Assembly (NCBI GenBank): GCA_947627795.1
Contig: CANQXJ010000015.1
Span: 1-41,338, forward strand
Reading direction: 5' to 3'
DNA from: an uncultured Clostridia bacterium
GTDB taxonomy: Bacteria; Bacillota; Clostridia; UBA1381
DNA: 41,338 nt
The notes under the pieces are model-generated. The model did no database searches. It was not told where the DNA came from and worked only from the letters and a program-made list of their open reading frames with translations. A program made the translations under genes and the position numbers. Below, piece by piece: positions 23,705-32,824 of the stretch (the first letter of the stretch is position 1; every line of letters starts with the position of its first letter).

Positions 23705-24442
23705 ATGGACGATAAGATCATAGGCAGAAATCCGGTGCTCGAAGCGATAAAAGCGGGGCGCTCGATAGATAAGATATTGATAAAAAAGGGGAAATATGCC
23801 TCGAATATAATTCCCGTGATAAAGCAGGCGAAGGCGGCGGGGATAATCATTCAGGAGGTAGACAAGGCGAAGCTCGACGCGATAGCCGAGGGCGGGAACC
23901 ATCAGGGAATAATCGCGTACGTGAGCGCGTACGAGTATTTGACGGTGAACGATATACTCGCGAAAGCGCGCGAAAAAAACGAGCCGCCGTTTGTGATCAT
24001 CTGCGACAAAATAACCGATCCGCATAACTTAGGCGCGATAATACGAACCGCGAACTGCGCCGGAGCGCACGGAGTAATAATTCCGAAGCGCGGCGCGGCG
24101 GGACTTAACAGCATAGCCGCAAAAACGTCCGCGGGCGCGGTAGAATACACGCCGGTAGCGAAAGTGACGAACATCGCCGAAACTATAGAAGCGCTCAAAA
24201 AAGAGGGCTTATGGATAGCCGCGGCGGATATGGACGGCGGCAGCATGTACGAAGCCGATTTAAAAGGCGCGCTCGCTCTTGTGATAGGCAGCGAGGGCGA
24301 AGGAATAGGCAGGCTCGTAAAGGAGCGGTGCGATTTTATTGTAAGCATCCCGATGAGCGGAGAAATAAATTCCCTAAACGCCTCGGTAGCGGCGGGCGTG
24401 CTGATGTATGAGGCGGTAAGGCAAAGAAAATATAGCGGGTAA
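23705..24442 (+). CDS. rlmB: SPOUT-class 23S rRNA 2'-O-methyltransferase, TrmH/RlmB family
   Basis: It is predicted to methylate the 2'-OH of a guanosine in 23S rRNA using SAM. The ATG at 23705 follows AGGAG by 6 bases, giving 245 residues. An upstream reading from 23675 falls in the hairpin. The N-terminal substrate-binding domain starts GRNPVLEAIKAG. The SPOUT knot shows DPHNLGAIIRTA (motif 1), LVIGSEGEGIG (motif 2) and IPMSGEINSLNASVAAGVLMYEA (motif 3). The stop codon TAA (24440-24442) is the first three bases of the second 160-bp element, so the insertion fixes the C terminus at RQRKYSG. This is about the family's usual end, so activity should be kept. RlmB versus another TrmH-family target cannot be decided by reading alone. 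Confidence 0.92.
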   Translation: MDDKIIGRNPVLEAIKAGRSIDKILIKKGKYASNIIPVIKQAKAAGIIIQEVDKAKLDAIAEGGNHQGIIAYVSAYEYLTVNDILAKAREKNEPPFVIICDKITDPHNLGAIIRTANCAGAHGVIIPKRGAAGLNSIAAKTSAGAVEYTPVAKVTNIAETIEALKKEGLWIAAADMDGGSMYEADLKGALALVIGSEGEGIGRLVKERCDFIVSIPMSGEINSLNASVAAGVLMYEAVRQRKYSG

Positions 24443-24599
24443 ATTATGATTTAGCGATGTAAGCCTCCCTTGTCAAAGGGAGGGGGACCGCGTAGCGGTG
24501 GAGGGATTCATTTTTTAAAGTTAGCGAAGGAATCCCCCAGTCAGCTTCGCTGACAGCCCCCTTTGACAAGGGGGCCTTGAGCACATAAATCATAATTTA
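24440..24599. mobile_element. 160-bp MITE-like element, copy 2
   Basis: Identical over 160 bases, as far as I can read, to 1457-1616 and in the same orientation in the window. It has the same 14-bp terminal inverted repeats and internal hairpins. It overlaps the rlmB stop and ends 28 bases before the ACT-domain gene. Its right end carries TTGACA (24563-24568) pointing at that gene, 17 bases before a weak TAAATC. Both copies have GG immediately to the left. No longer target-site duplication is obvious. Confidence 0.85.
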
Positions 24600-24627
24600 C
24601 CGATAAAAATAAAGGAGAACAAAAACC

Positions 24628-24897
24628 ATGAAAGCAGTCGTAACCGTAGTAGGCAAGGACAAGAAAGGCATTATCGCGCGCGTCAGCGGCGCGCTGTTTG
24701 AGAATGATATAAATATACTCGATATATCCCAAACCATCATGCAGGATATGTTCACCATGATAATGCTCGTGGATTTGGAAGGCTCGGAGCTTGCCGTGAA
24801 GCAGCTCAGCGATAAACTGCATATTATCGAACAGGACATGGAGCTGTCCATCCATGTGCAGAGAGAAGAAATATTCAGCTCTATGCACAGAATATAA
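24628..24897 (+). CDS. ACT domain-containing protein (UPF0237)
   Basis: An 89-residue single ACT domain: MKAVVTVVGKDKKGIIARVSG..ENDINILDISQT..MQDMFTMIMLVDL is typical of the UPF0237 group. Such proteins are thought to bind small ligands such as amino acids, but the ligand is not established. AAAGGAG precedes the ATG by 9-10 bases. A 15-base gap leads to the DUF711 gene, a pairing that is conserved widely in Bacillota (family knowledge), so the two probably work together. No promoter is visible apart from what the adjacent 160-bp element may provide. Confidence 0.93.
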   Translation: MKAVVTVVGKDKKGIIARVSGALFENDINILDISQTIMQDMFTMIMLVDLEGSELAVKQLSDKLHIIEQDMELSIHVQREEIFSSMHRI

Positions 24898-24912
24898 ACG
24901 GAGGTTTTAAGC

Positions 24913-26280
24913 ATGATCAATCCGTTTGAAATAATCGAAACAATAAATATGATAGACAAGGAAAACCTTGACGTGCGCACGATCACGATGGGGATCTCCT
25001 TAAAGAGCTGCGCCGGGCCCGATATAGACGAGGTTTGCGAAAAGGTCTATAATAAAATCACGACATACGCGAAGGACCTCGTAAAGGTCGGCGAGGACAT
25101 AGAGGAGCAGTTCGGAATACCTATCATAAACAAGCGCATATCGGTAACGCCTATAGCGTCGCTCGTTGACGCTTTGGATAATCCCACGGTTGATAAGTGC
25201 GTCAAGCTCGCGAAAACGCTCGACAGAGCTGCGAAAACCACCGGAGTAAACTTCATCGGCGGATATTCCGCGCTTGTTCATAAGGGCTACACCGAAGGCG
25301 AAAAGTTACTTATCGAATCAATTCCGCGCGCTCTCGCGGAAACCGATCTCGTTTGCTCGAGCGTAAACGTCGGCTCGACGCGCGCCGGAATAAATATGGA
25401 CGCGGTAAAGCAGATGGGCTATGTTGTGAAAAAGGCGGCTGAGCTTACAAAAGACACGCAGGGCTTTGCGTGCGCGAAGCTTGTGGTATTCTGCAACGCC
25501 GTCGAGGATAACCCGTTTATGGCGGGCGCGTTCCACGGCGAGGGCGAGGGAGAATGTGTAATAAACGTCGGCGTTTCGGGACCGGGAGTTGTGAAATGCG
25601 CGCTTGAAAAGGTAAAGGGCGCGGACTTCGGAACAGTCGCGGAAACGATTAAAAAGACGGCGTTTAAGATAACCCGTATGGGACAGCTCGTGGCGCAGGA
25701 AGCGTCGAAGCGGCTGAACGTTCCGTTCGGAATAGTCGATTTATCGCTCGCGCCCACTCCTGCGGTAGGCGACAGCGTGGCGTATATATTGGAGGAAATG
25801 GGAATAGAAAAGTGCGGCGCGCACGGTACCACGGCGGCGCTGGCGCTTTTGAACGACGCGGTCAAAAAAGGCGGAATTATGGCGTCGGGCTACGTCGGCG
25901 GCTTGTCGGGCGCGTTCATACCGGTGAGCGAGGACGCGGGCATGATAAGCGCGGCTAAGGCTGGCGCGCTGAGCCTTGAAAAGCTCGAAGCCATGACGTG
26001 CGTATGCTCGGTAGGGCTTGACATGATAGTAATTCCCGGCGACACTCCCGCGTCCGCCATATCTGCGATAATAGCGGATGAAGCCGCGATAGGTATGATC
26101 AACACAAAAACAACGGCGGTGCGCGTGATTCCCGCGCCGGGAAAGAAAATCGGCGACGAGGTAGAATTCGGCGGACTTCTCGGCACAGGACCGGTCATGA
26201 AGGTAAGCGGATATTCGAGCGAGGAATTTGTATCAAGAGGCGGCAGGATCCCCGCGCCGTTACAAAGTTTGAAAAATTAA
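24913..26280 (+). CDS. PFL-like UPF0210 (DUF711) family protein
   Basis: A 455-residue cytoplasmic protein of the UPF0210/DUF711 family. It shows the expected [12 protein letters not shown] start, [65 protein letters not shown] and C-terminal [14 protein letters not shown]. The fold is related to pyruvate formate-lyase, but the glycyl-radical site is not part of this family and the reaction is unknown. It is paired with the upstream ACT protein. The first V/A-ATPase gene begins 15 bases after its stop with AAAGGAG, so the whole run to 34869 reads like one operon. Confidence 0.93.
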   Translation: MINPFEIIETINMIDKENLDVRTITMGISLKSCAGPDIDEVCEKVYNKITTYAKDLVKVGEDIEEQFGIPIINKRISVTPIASLVDALDNPTVDKCVKLAKTLDRAAKTTGVNFIGGYSALVHKGYTEGEKLLIESIPRALAETDLVCSSVNVGSTRAGINMDAVKQMGYVVKKAAELTKDTQGFACAKLVVFCNAVEDNPFMAGAFHGEGEGECVINVGVSGPGVVKCALEKVKGADFGTVAETIKKTAFKITRMGQLVAQEASKRLNVPFGIVDLSLAPTPAVGDSVAYILEEMGIEKCGAHGTTAALALLNDAVKKGGIMASGYVGGLSGAFIPVSEDAGMISAAKAGALSLEKLEAMTCVCSVGLDMIVIPGDTPASAISAIIADEAAIGMINTKTTAVRVIPAPGKKIGDEVEFGGLLGTGPVMKVSGYSSEEFVSRGGRIPAPLQSLKN

Positions 26281-26295
26281 AGGAGATGTTTCATA

Positions 26296-26616
26296 ATGGA
26301 AGAACTTATTATGAAAATTATTGAACTCGAGGACAAAGCCCAGGAGATTATCTCCGACGCGAAAAAAGCCGACAGCGAACTGGAGGAAAATATCGCCGAA
26401 AAGACGAAGGAGCTTGAAGAGGATATCGAAAAGCGCGCCAAAAAGCGCGAGGAATACCTCAAAAACGTCGAGGAAACCGAAACCGAGGAAAAAATCGCGG
26501 CAATAAAAAAAGGGCTTGATGGAAAAATCGCGGCGCTGGAGGATAAATACAAGGCTAACAGGGAAGCATGGATAAACAGGATAGTAGAAAACGTTATCGG
26601 AAGGCAGATGAGTTAA
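26296..26616 (+). CDS. V/A-type ATPase peripheral-stalk subunit (G/H-like)
   Basis: A 106-residue, highly charged protein predicted to be almost entirely coiled coil (about 5-85, rich in Glu/Lys/Ala). It ends NRIVENVIGRQMS, as in the stalk subunits that pair with subunit E in bacterial and archaeal V/A-ATPases. It is the first gene of the ATPase run. The sequence is low in distinctive motifs, so the assignment rests on composition, length and position. The gap to the next gene is 3 bases. Confidence 0.8.
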   Translation: MEELIMKIIELEDKAQEIISDAKKADSELEENIAEKTKELEEDIEKRAKKREEYLKNVEETETEEKIAAIKKGLDGKIAALEDKYKANREAWINRIVENVIGRQMS

Positions 26617-26619
26617 GCT

Positions 26620-27657
26620 ATGAGCGACGAATACAGCGCGGTTGCCGCGAAGCTCAAAGCCATGCATTCGCGCTTTCTAAAGCATGAGGACTTCGAGGAG
26701 CTTTTGGGCAAGAAAAGCGTTAAGGATATCTGTATATACCTCAAAGCCACGGACGCGTACGGTGAAACCTTCGCGGACACGGACGTGAACAACATCCACC
26801 GAGGGCAGATGGAAATTACCGTCAGGAACGAGATGTACGAGGAATACGTGCGGCTCTATAATTTCGTGGACCGCTCCGACCGCGACATACTGAATTTCTG
26901 GTTCATGCGTCAGGAAATAGACTTCTTAAAGCGCATGATACGCCATCTCTACACGCATGAAAGCGTGACCGACGACGAGGTGGAGCTTGGCAGGTTCGAG
27001 GCGTTTTTCAACACTCACACGCGCATAAAGCGTGATTTAATATTAAACGCGACGAGCCTTTCGGACTGCATCGCGGCTTGCGCCGAAACGCCGTACAGCA
27101 AGACGCTCACGCGTGCGGAAAACCTCGAGGCGGACTTTTTCACAACCGGCATGATGCTTGACGGCTTCTATTACGACGCTCTGTGGCGAACGATAAACCG
27201 CAAGGTCTCGCCGAAGCAGAGCGAGCTTTTCAAGGAGCTTATCGGAAGTAAGATAGATATGCTCAACCTCATGTGGATCTACCGCGGCAAGAAATATTTC
27301 TCATTCTCGAACGAGCTGATTTTTCCGTATCTGCTGCCTGTGCGGTACAGATTGTCCGCCGACGACATAAGCGCTCTTGTCGGAGCGGAAACGGTCGACA
27401 AATTTTTAGAGCTTGCCTCTCACACGCGTTACGCCGTGCTTTTTGAAAATCTCGGCGAGAGGTTTGTCGAGGAAAATTACTACAAGCTTCTCGGTAAGGC
27501 GGCGAAGAAAATATTCGCGAATCACACTCAGTCGCTCGCGGCGGTGTACTCGTATTTATATTTGAAGGAAATGGAACTACAGAGAATAACGACGATAGTC
27601 GAGGGCGTTCGATACGGACTCAATACCGACGCCATCAGAAAGCACGTCGGTATATAG
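26620..27657 (+). CDS. ntpC: V/A-type ATPase subunit C (AC39/d-like)
   Basis: A 345-residue all-helical subunit that joins the central rotor stalk to the membrane ring. The family pattern is visible: an early AVAAKLKAMHSRFL, KSVKDICIYLKATDAYGE, DRDILNFWFMRQEIDFLKRMIRHL, and SKIDMLNLMWIYRGKKYFSF near the middle, ending RITTIVEGVRYGL. Its start is 3 bases after the stop of the G/H-like gene, so translation is probably coupled. Placing C second, before I, differs from the Enterococcus order, where it follows E. Confidence 0.92.
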   Translation: MSDEYSAVAAKLKAMHSRFLKHEDFEELLGKKSVKDICIYLKATDAYGETFADTDVNNIHRGQMEITVRNEMYEEYVRLYNFVDRSDRDILNFWFMRQEIDFLKRMIRHLYTHESVTDDEVELGRFEAFFNTHTRIKRDLILNATSLSDCIAACAETPYSKTLTRAENLEADFFTTGMMLDGFYYDALWRTINRKVSPKQSELFKELIGSKIDMLNLMWIYRGKKYFSFSNELIFPYLLPVRYRLSADDISALVGAETVDKFLELASHTRYAVLFENLGERFVEENYYKLLGKAAKKIFANHTQSLAAVYSYLYLKEMELQRITTIVEGVRYGLNTDAIRKHVGI

Positions 27658-27672
27658 GAAGGGGAGTTATCA

Positions 27673-29571
27673 ATGGCGATAATGAAGCTGAAGGCGGTGA
27701 CGATCTCCGGCAAAATCGAGGATTTTGATACGGTAGTCGAAAAATACGTCTACGGCAGGGACATACATCTCGAAAACGCGATGTCGGTGCTTACGGGAAT
27801 GAAGCGGCTGCGCGCCTTTGACGAGGCGAGCGAGTATGACGCGGTGGTGAAAAGCGCGGAAAATATTTTCCGTCTGTCGGGCGGCATACCGAAGGACACA
27901 ACCACCGAATGCGGCGAGCGGACGGCAAGCGAAATGCTTGATTATATCAAGGAGATCAACAGCCACATTGAAAACGAGAAAAGAGAAGCGGCGGCGATAG
28001 GCGAACAGATAAAGCATAACACCGACGCTATGGCGACGCTCGATCTGATGCCCGATTTGAACATTGACATGGCAGATATAAACCGTATGGAGTTTATCGC
28101 GTACCATTTCGGACATATTCCGAAAACGAGCTATAAAACGCTTATGACGTATATGAACGATCTCGAAACGGTATTCGTGAAAACGCACGAGGATCAGACC
28201 GACGTATGGGGATTTTACTTCGCGCCGATGATCAAAAAGTCCAAAATCGACGAGGTTTTCACATCGCTGTATTTCGAGGAAATACCTATCGACAAAGACT
28301 TTACCGGCACTCCCGAGGAGATAAAGCGGACGCTTGCCGCGCGCAACAGCACGCTTAAAAAGCAGACTGCGGAGCTCAGCAAAAAGACGGCGGCTATCAT
28401 AGCCGATTCCAAGACGGAGCTTATCGGAATTTACAATCTCGCGAAAAAGCGCAAGCAGTTCTCCGAAATACGCAAAAACGCGGCGCACGGCGAAATGTTC
28501 TTCTATATCGTCGGCTGGATGGAATCGAAGGAAGCCGACAGGCTTGAAAAGGAGATAGGAAAATCAGGCGACGTGGTCATATTCAACCAGGAAAAGGCGG
28601 AGGACGTAAAGAACATGACGCCGCCCACGAAGCTCAAAAACAACCCGATATGCAAGCCGTTTGAGATGTTCGTAAAGATGTACGGTCTGCCGAATTACAA
28701 GGAGATCGATCCGACGCCGATACTGGCGTTCACGTATATACTGTTCTTCGGAATCATGTTCGGAGACGTGGGACAGTCGGCGGTGCTCGCGATAGTGGGA
28801 TTTCTGGCGTATAAGTTCAAAAAGATGGATCTCGGCGGCATAATCGGAATGGTAGGTATTGCGGGAATTATCAGCGGCTTTATATACGGAAGCTTCTTCG
28901 GAAACGAGGAAATTATACCGAGGATCTTCGGAATACACCCGATAGAGCCTATGGAAAATATTATGACGCTTTTGATAGGAACAGTCTGTATGGGCGGAAT
29001 AGTCATCATATTCGGCATGGTTTTAAACGTCATAAATATGCTCAAAGCCGGGAACAAGGGCGAGGCGTTCTTCGGGCATAACGGTATCGCGGGAATCGTG
29101 TTCTATCTCGCCGTGGTGCTGTTCGCGGGGAATATGCTTCTGGGACTCGGCATACCGACGGTCGTGTTCATAATAATGCTCGTTGCGTCGATACTCGCGA
29201 TGTATTTCGCGGAGCCGCTCACAAGGCTTATCGAGGGAGAAAAAAAGCTGTTCCCGTCGGGCGCGATGTTCTTTGTGGAAAGCTTCTTCGAGCTGTTCGA
29301 GGTAATACTGAGCTTCTGCACGAACACAATATCATTCCTCAGAATAGGCGCGTTCGCGGTTATTCACGTCGGCATGATGATGGCTGTGTCGTCATTGTCG
29401 GCGGGCGGCGGAGTCGGCGGCATGATCGTCACCGTACTCGGAAACATAATCGTTATGGTTCTCGAAGGACTTATCGTCGCGATACAGGTGCTGCGTCTCG
29501 AATACTACGAGATGTTCAGCCGCTATTACAACGGTCACGGACGCGAGTTCGTGTCGATCAAAAATAAGTAA
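27673..29571 (+). CDS. ntpI: V/A-type ATPase subunit I (a-like)
   Basis: A 632-residue membrane subunit that forms the ion half-channels against the K ring. The N-terminal half (about 1-330) is soluble with coiled-coil stretches (EEIKRTLAARNSTLKKQTAELSKK). The C-terminal half has about seven membrane segments (LAFTYILFFGIMFGDVGQSAVLAI, AGNMLLGLGIPTVVFIIMLVASIL, ILSFCTNTISFLRIGAFAVIHVGMM). The essential arginine of the channel is expected in SFLRIGAFA. Ribosome site AAGGGGAG precedes the ATG by about 6 bases. Confidence 0.95.
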   Translation: MAIMKLKAVTISGKIEDFDTVVEKYVYGRDIHLENAMSVLTGMKRLRAFDEASEYDAVVKSAENIFRLSGGIPKDTTTECGERTASEMLDYIKEINSHIENEKREAAAIGEQIKHNTDAMATLDLMPDLNIDMADINRMEFIAYHFGHIPKTSYKTLMTYMNDLETVFVKTHEDQTDVWGFYFAPMIKKSKIDEVFTSLYFEEIPIDKDFTGTPEEIKRTLAARNSTLKKQTAELSKKTAAIIADSKTELIGIYNLAKKRKQFSEIRKNAAHGEMFFYIVGWMESKEADRLEKEIGKSGDVVIFNQEKAEDVKNMTPPTKLKNNPICKPFEMFVKMYGLPNYKEIDPTPILAFTYILFFGIMFGDVGQSAVLAIVGFLAYKFKKMDLGGIIGMVGIAGIISGFIYGSFFGNEEIIPRIFGIHPIEPMENIMTLLIGTVCMGGIVIIFGMVLNVINMLKAGNKGEAFFGHNGIAGIVFYLAVVLFAGNMLLGLGIPTVVFIIMLVASILAMYFAEPLTRLIEGEKKLFPSGAMFFVESFFELFEVILSFCTNTISFLRIGAFAVIHVGMMMAVSSLSAGGGVGGMIVTVLGNIIVMVLEGLIVAIQVLRLEYYEMFSRYYNGHGREFVSIKNK

Positions 29572-29617
29572 ACAACGCCTCTGTGGCGCGAATATAAAAT
29601 TATTGGAGGTAATTAAA

Positions 29618-30040
29618 ATGTTATTGAGAATTTTACTGGCTTTGATAGGTTTGAGCGTTGCCGTTCCGTACGGTATTTACCGCGCGACGGGCAAGAGAAA
29701 GGGCAAGGAATGTCTTTTGATGAACGCTATCTCGTTTTTCAGCGTGATAGGAATAGGCGTTGTGTACTGCTTAGGCTGCGCCGTTCCGGCTCTCGCGGCT
29801 CCGGCTGACGCGGCAATGGGACTGAGCGTAGGCGAAGGCTTAAAGTATATAGGCGCGGCAATGTCTACCGGTCTTTCCGGTATCGGCGGCGGTATCGCGG
29901 TTTCATCGGCGGCGTCTGCGGCTATCGGCGCGATGAGCGAGAACGAGAGCATAATGGGTAAAACGCTTATCTTCGTTGCGCTTGCCGAAGGTATCGCGCT
30001 TTACGGTCTTGTAATCTCATTCATGATACTGAATGCTTAA
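29618..30040 (+). CDS. ntpK: V/A-type ATPase subunit K (c-ring)
   Basis: The rotor-ring subunit. The ATG at 29618 lies 8 bases after GGAGG; a TTG-start reading from 29603 overlaps the ribosome site and was not used. The 140 residues give four hydrophobic segments: about 1-20, 36-60, 72-98 and 110-138. The last two are the ATP-synt_C hairpin with glycine-rich STGLSGIGGGIAVSSAASAAIG and the ion-binding Glu in FVALAEGIALYGLVISFMI (about E126). The Gln in the first helix and the Ser/Thr after the Glu that help hold Na+ in sodium-type rings are not seen, so proton coupling is more likely (inference). Confidence 0.93.
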   Translation: MLLRILLALIGLSVAVPYGIYRATGKRKGKECLLMNAISFFSVIGIGVVYCLGCAVPALAAPADAAMGLSVGEGLKYIGAAMSTGLSGIGGGIAVSSAASAAIGAMSENESIMGKTLIFVALAEGIALYGLVISFMILNA

Positions 30041-30080
30041 ATTAATGATTTTCTTTCGAATTTGAAGGAAGGATTAAACA

Positions 30081-30389
30081 ATGAAAATGTATCTAATCAG
30101 CGACAATATCGACACTCTTATAGGTATGCGTCTCGCCGGAGTGCCCGGCGCGGTGGCGCATACTCCGGAGGAGGTAAACGCCGAGATAAAAAAAGCTGTC
30201 GAGGATAAGGAGCTGGGCATACTCATGCTCACGGAAAAAGCGGGCGCGCTTGTGAAGGAGGAGCTTGACAATTTAAAGCTCACGATACATACGCCACTTA
30301 TCATAGAGATCCCCGACAGACACGGCAGCCGAGATATTGCCGGCTCTATAAACAGACTTGTTCAGGAATCGATCGGCTTGAAGATTTGA
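30081..30389 (+). CDS. ntpG: V/A-type ATPase subunit F
   Basis: A 102-residue central-stalk subunit with the Rossmann-like F-subunit pattern: MYLISDNIDTLIGMRLAGV, then GILMLTEKAGALVKEELD and the terminal PLIIEIPDRHGS. The family binds subunit D at the rotor tip and modulates activity. The gene named ntpG in Enterococcus corresponds to F here. RBS GAAGGA lies 8 bases before the ATG. The gap to the next gene is 25 bases. Confidence 0.92.
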   Translation: MKMYLISDNIDTLIGMRLAGVPGAVAHTPEEVNAEIKKAVEDKELGILMLTEKAGALVKEELDNLKLTIHTPLIIEIPDRHGSRDIAGSINRLVQESIGLKI

Positions 30390-30414
30390 TTCCGCACAGA
30401 AAGGGAAATGACGT

Positions 30415-31017
30415 ATGGAAAATTTAACGGAGAAGCTCAATGTTTTTTCCGAGCTTGTTTTGCGCGACGCCGCGCAAAAGCGCGACGAGCTGATACAAGC
30501 GGTCGAAACCGAGCGCAGCGAGCGGCTGACGCAGAAGGAAAACGAGTTTTTACAGCGCGCGTACGATGAAATTCAAGGTACGATCGCTGAGGCAAAAAAA
30601 ACGTCCAACTCGAAGGTGCTCCAGGCGGAGCTTGACGCGAAAAAACAGCTTTTGATAAAGCGCGAGCAGATAATAAACGACGTAATGGACGCGGCGGAGA
30701 AGAGGCTGCGCGAATTTCAGTCAAGCGCGGACTACGAAAAATGGCTTATGGATTTGGTAAACAAGTCGTTTTTCGAGGTCGGCAAGGGCGCCAAAACGGT
30801 ATATATCGCGTCCGAGGACTTAAAATACAAGCCGCAGATAGAGAGTATAATAGACACGGCTAAAATCACCGTCGAGCCGGCGGAGGAGCATGATTTCCTC
30901 GGCGGCGTGAAGGTTTACAACAGCGACAGGCGCGTGGCTGTCGATTATTCATTCAGGGAAATGCTGGCGGAGCAGAAAAGAGATTTCCTGCAAAAGAGCG
31001 GTTTGACGCTCGGCTGA
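30415..31017 (+). CDS. ntpE: V/A-type ATPase subunit E
   Basis: A 200-residue peripheral-stalk subunit. An N-terminal coiled coil (about 5-105, rich in Glu/Lys/Gln/Ala) is followed by a small globular C-terminal domain (LGGVKVYNSDRRVAVDYSFREMLAEQKRDFL) typical of E, which holds the top of the A3B3 head. It should pair with the G/H-like first gene. The gap to subunit A is 22 bases, with CCGGAGGGAG as ribosome site. Confidence 0.92.
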   Translation: MENLTEKLNVFSELVLRDAAQKRDELIQAVETERSERLTQKENEFLQRAYDEIQGTIAEAKKTSNSKVLQAELDAKKQLLIKREQIINDVMDAAEKRLREFQSSADYEKWLMDLVNKSFFEVGKGAKTVYIASEDLKYKPQIESIIDTAKITVEPAEEHDFLGGVKVYNSDRRVAVDYSFREMLAEQKRDFLQKSGLTLG

Positions 31018-31039
31018 TTTCCGGAGGGAGATGTAAAAT

Positions 31040-32824
31040 ATGGCAAAAACAGAAGGCAGGATCTTCGGTATAAACGGACCTGTCGTTAAGGTCAAAGGCT
31101 CGGACGCGTTCGAGATGCAGGAGATGGTTTACGTCGGAAACGAGGAGCTTGTAGGCGAGGTAATAAGTATTACTTCGGATACTACCATAGTCCAGGTTTA
31201 CGAGGAAACCACGGGACTGAAGCTCGACGAGCCTGTTGTCGGCACGGGCGCGCCGTTATCTATCACGCTCGCGCCGGGTATACTTTCGGATATTTTCGAT
31301 GGTATAGAAAGACCTTTGAGAGATATAAGAAAAGCGTCGGGAGCGTTTATCGACAGAGGAATAAAGGTCACCGCACTCGACGAAAATAAAAAATGGAACG
31401 TGACAATAAAGGCTAATGTAGGGGACGCGGTTTGCGGCGGAGATATAATCGCCGAAACGCCCGAAACAAAGCTTATAACGCATAAAATAATGATCCCGCC
31501 AAATCTTCGCGGCACGATTTCGTGGGTCGCGAAGGACGGCGAGTACACGATAAACGACGTTATCGCGAAAATAAACACCGATAACGGCGAGCTGCCGCTC
31601 ACTATGAAGCAGCAATGGCCCATCAAGCAGGCGCGTCCGTATTCGGAGCGTCAGGCGATAAAGAAGCCGCTTATCACGGGACAAAGAATAGTCGATACGA
31701 TGTTCCCGCTCGCGAAGGGCGGCGCGGCTGCAATACCAGGCGGCTTCGGCACGGGCAAGACCATGACGCAGCACCAGCTCGCGAAATGGTGCGACGCGGA
31801 CATTATCGTATATATCGGCTGCGGCGAGCGCGGCAACGAGATGACGCAGGTGCTCGACGAGTTCTCGGAGCTTATCGATCCGAAATCACAGCGCCCGCTT
31901 CTCGACAGAACGGTGCTTATCGCGAACACATCAAATATGCCTGTCGCGGCTCGTGAAGCGAGCATTTACACGGGCGTTACTCTTGCGGAGTATTACCGCG
32001 ACATGGGCTACGACGTGGCGCTTATGGCTGACTCAACATCAAGATGGGCTGAAGCGCTCCGCGAGATCTCGGGCAGACTTGAGGAAATGCCCGCGGAAGA
32101 AGGCTTCCCCGCGTATCTCGCGTCAAGACTTTCGCAGTTTTATGAGAGAGCGGGTTATGTTACGAATCTGAACGGCACGGAGGGCTCCGTGTCCATAATC
32201 GGCGCGGTTTCTCCGCAGGGCGGCGACTTTTCCGAGCCTGTAACGCAGAACACAAAGCGCTTTATCCGCTGCTTTTGGGCGCTGGATAAGAGCCTTGCGT
32301 ACGCGCGCCATTATCCTGCTATCCAGTGGCTCACGAGCTATTCCGAATATATAGACGATTTAACTCCGTGGTACAACGCCAACGTCGCGCCCGATTTCAT
32401 GGATAAGCGAAACCGTGCGATGGCGATTCTGCAGGAGGAATCGAGCCTTATGGAGATAGTTAAGCTTATCGGCGCGGACGTTCTTCCCGACGGACAGAAG
32501 GCTACGCTCGAGGTGGCGAAGGCGATACGCGTAGGATTTTTGCAGCAAAACGCTTTCCACGCCGACGACACATACGTTCCGCTTGAAAAGCAGAACAGAA
32601 TGCTCGATATTATAATGCTTCTCGACGACAGAATGAAGGAGCTTGTAAGCCGCGGTATTGTGTTCTCAAAGGTAACGGAAACGGGCATTCTCGACGATAT
32701 TATAAGAATAAAATACACGATAGGCAACGAAAATATCGAAGCGCCGTTCAAGGAATTTGAGCACAAAATCAACGACACCTTTGACGCGCTGCTCGCGCAG
32801 CATAATGAAGGAGGTATTTCATAA
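31040..32824 (+). CDS. ntpA: V/A-type ATPase catalytic subunit A
   Basis: The 594-residue catalytic subunit; three copies alternate with B in the head. An N-terminal beta-barrel ([13 protein letters not shown]) is followed by the long non-homologous insert typical of A subunits. The P-loop is GGFGTGKT at residues 234-241, a small change from the common GPFGSGKT that keeps the Lys and Thr. Also present are [19 protein letters not shown] with the catalytic Glu, and [31 protein letters not shown]. The stop overlaps the B start by one base (TAATG). Confidence 0.98.
   Translation: MAKTEGRIFGINGPVVKVKGSDAFEMQEMVYVGNEELVGEVISITSDTTIVQVYEETTGLKLDEPVVGTGAPLSITLAPGILSDIFDGIERPLRDIRKASGAFIDRGIKVTALDENKKWNVTIKANVGDAVCGGDIIAETPETKLITHKIMIPPNLRGTISWVAKDGEYTINDVIAKINTDNGELPLTMKQQWPIKQARPYSERQAIKKPLITGQRIVDTMFPLAKGGAAAIPGGFGTGKTMTQHQLAKWCDADIIVYIGCGERGNEMTQVLDEFSELIDPKSQRPLLDRTVLIANTSNMPVAAREASIYTGVTLAEYYRDMGYDVALMADSTSRWAEALREISGRLEEMPAEEGFPAYLASRLSQFYERAGYVTNLNGTEGSVSIIGAVSPQGGDFSEPVTQNTKRFIRCFWALDKSLAYARHYPAIQWLTSYSEYIDDLTPWYNANVAPDFMDKRNRAMAILQEESSLMEIVKLIGADVLPDGQKATLEVAKAIRVGFLQQNAFHADDTYVPLEKQNRMLDIIMLLDDRMKELVSRGIVFSKVTETGILDDIIRIKYTIGNENIEAPFKEFEHKINDTFDALLAQHNEGGIS

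Noticed and set aside
27670-28488. 272-codon antisense frame opposite subunit I
   Set aside because: It lies wholly under a well-supported ATPase gene and has no recognisable protein features.
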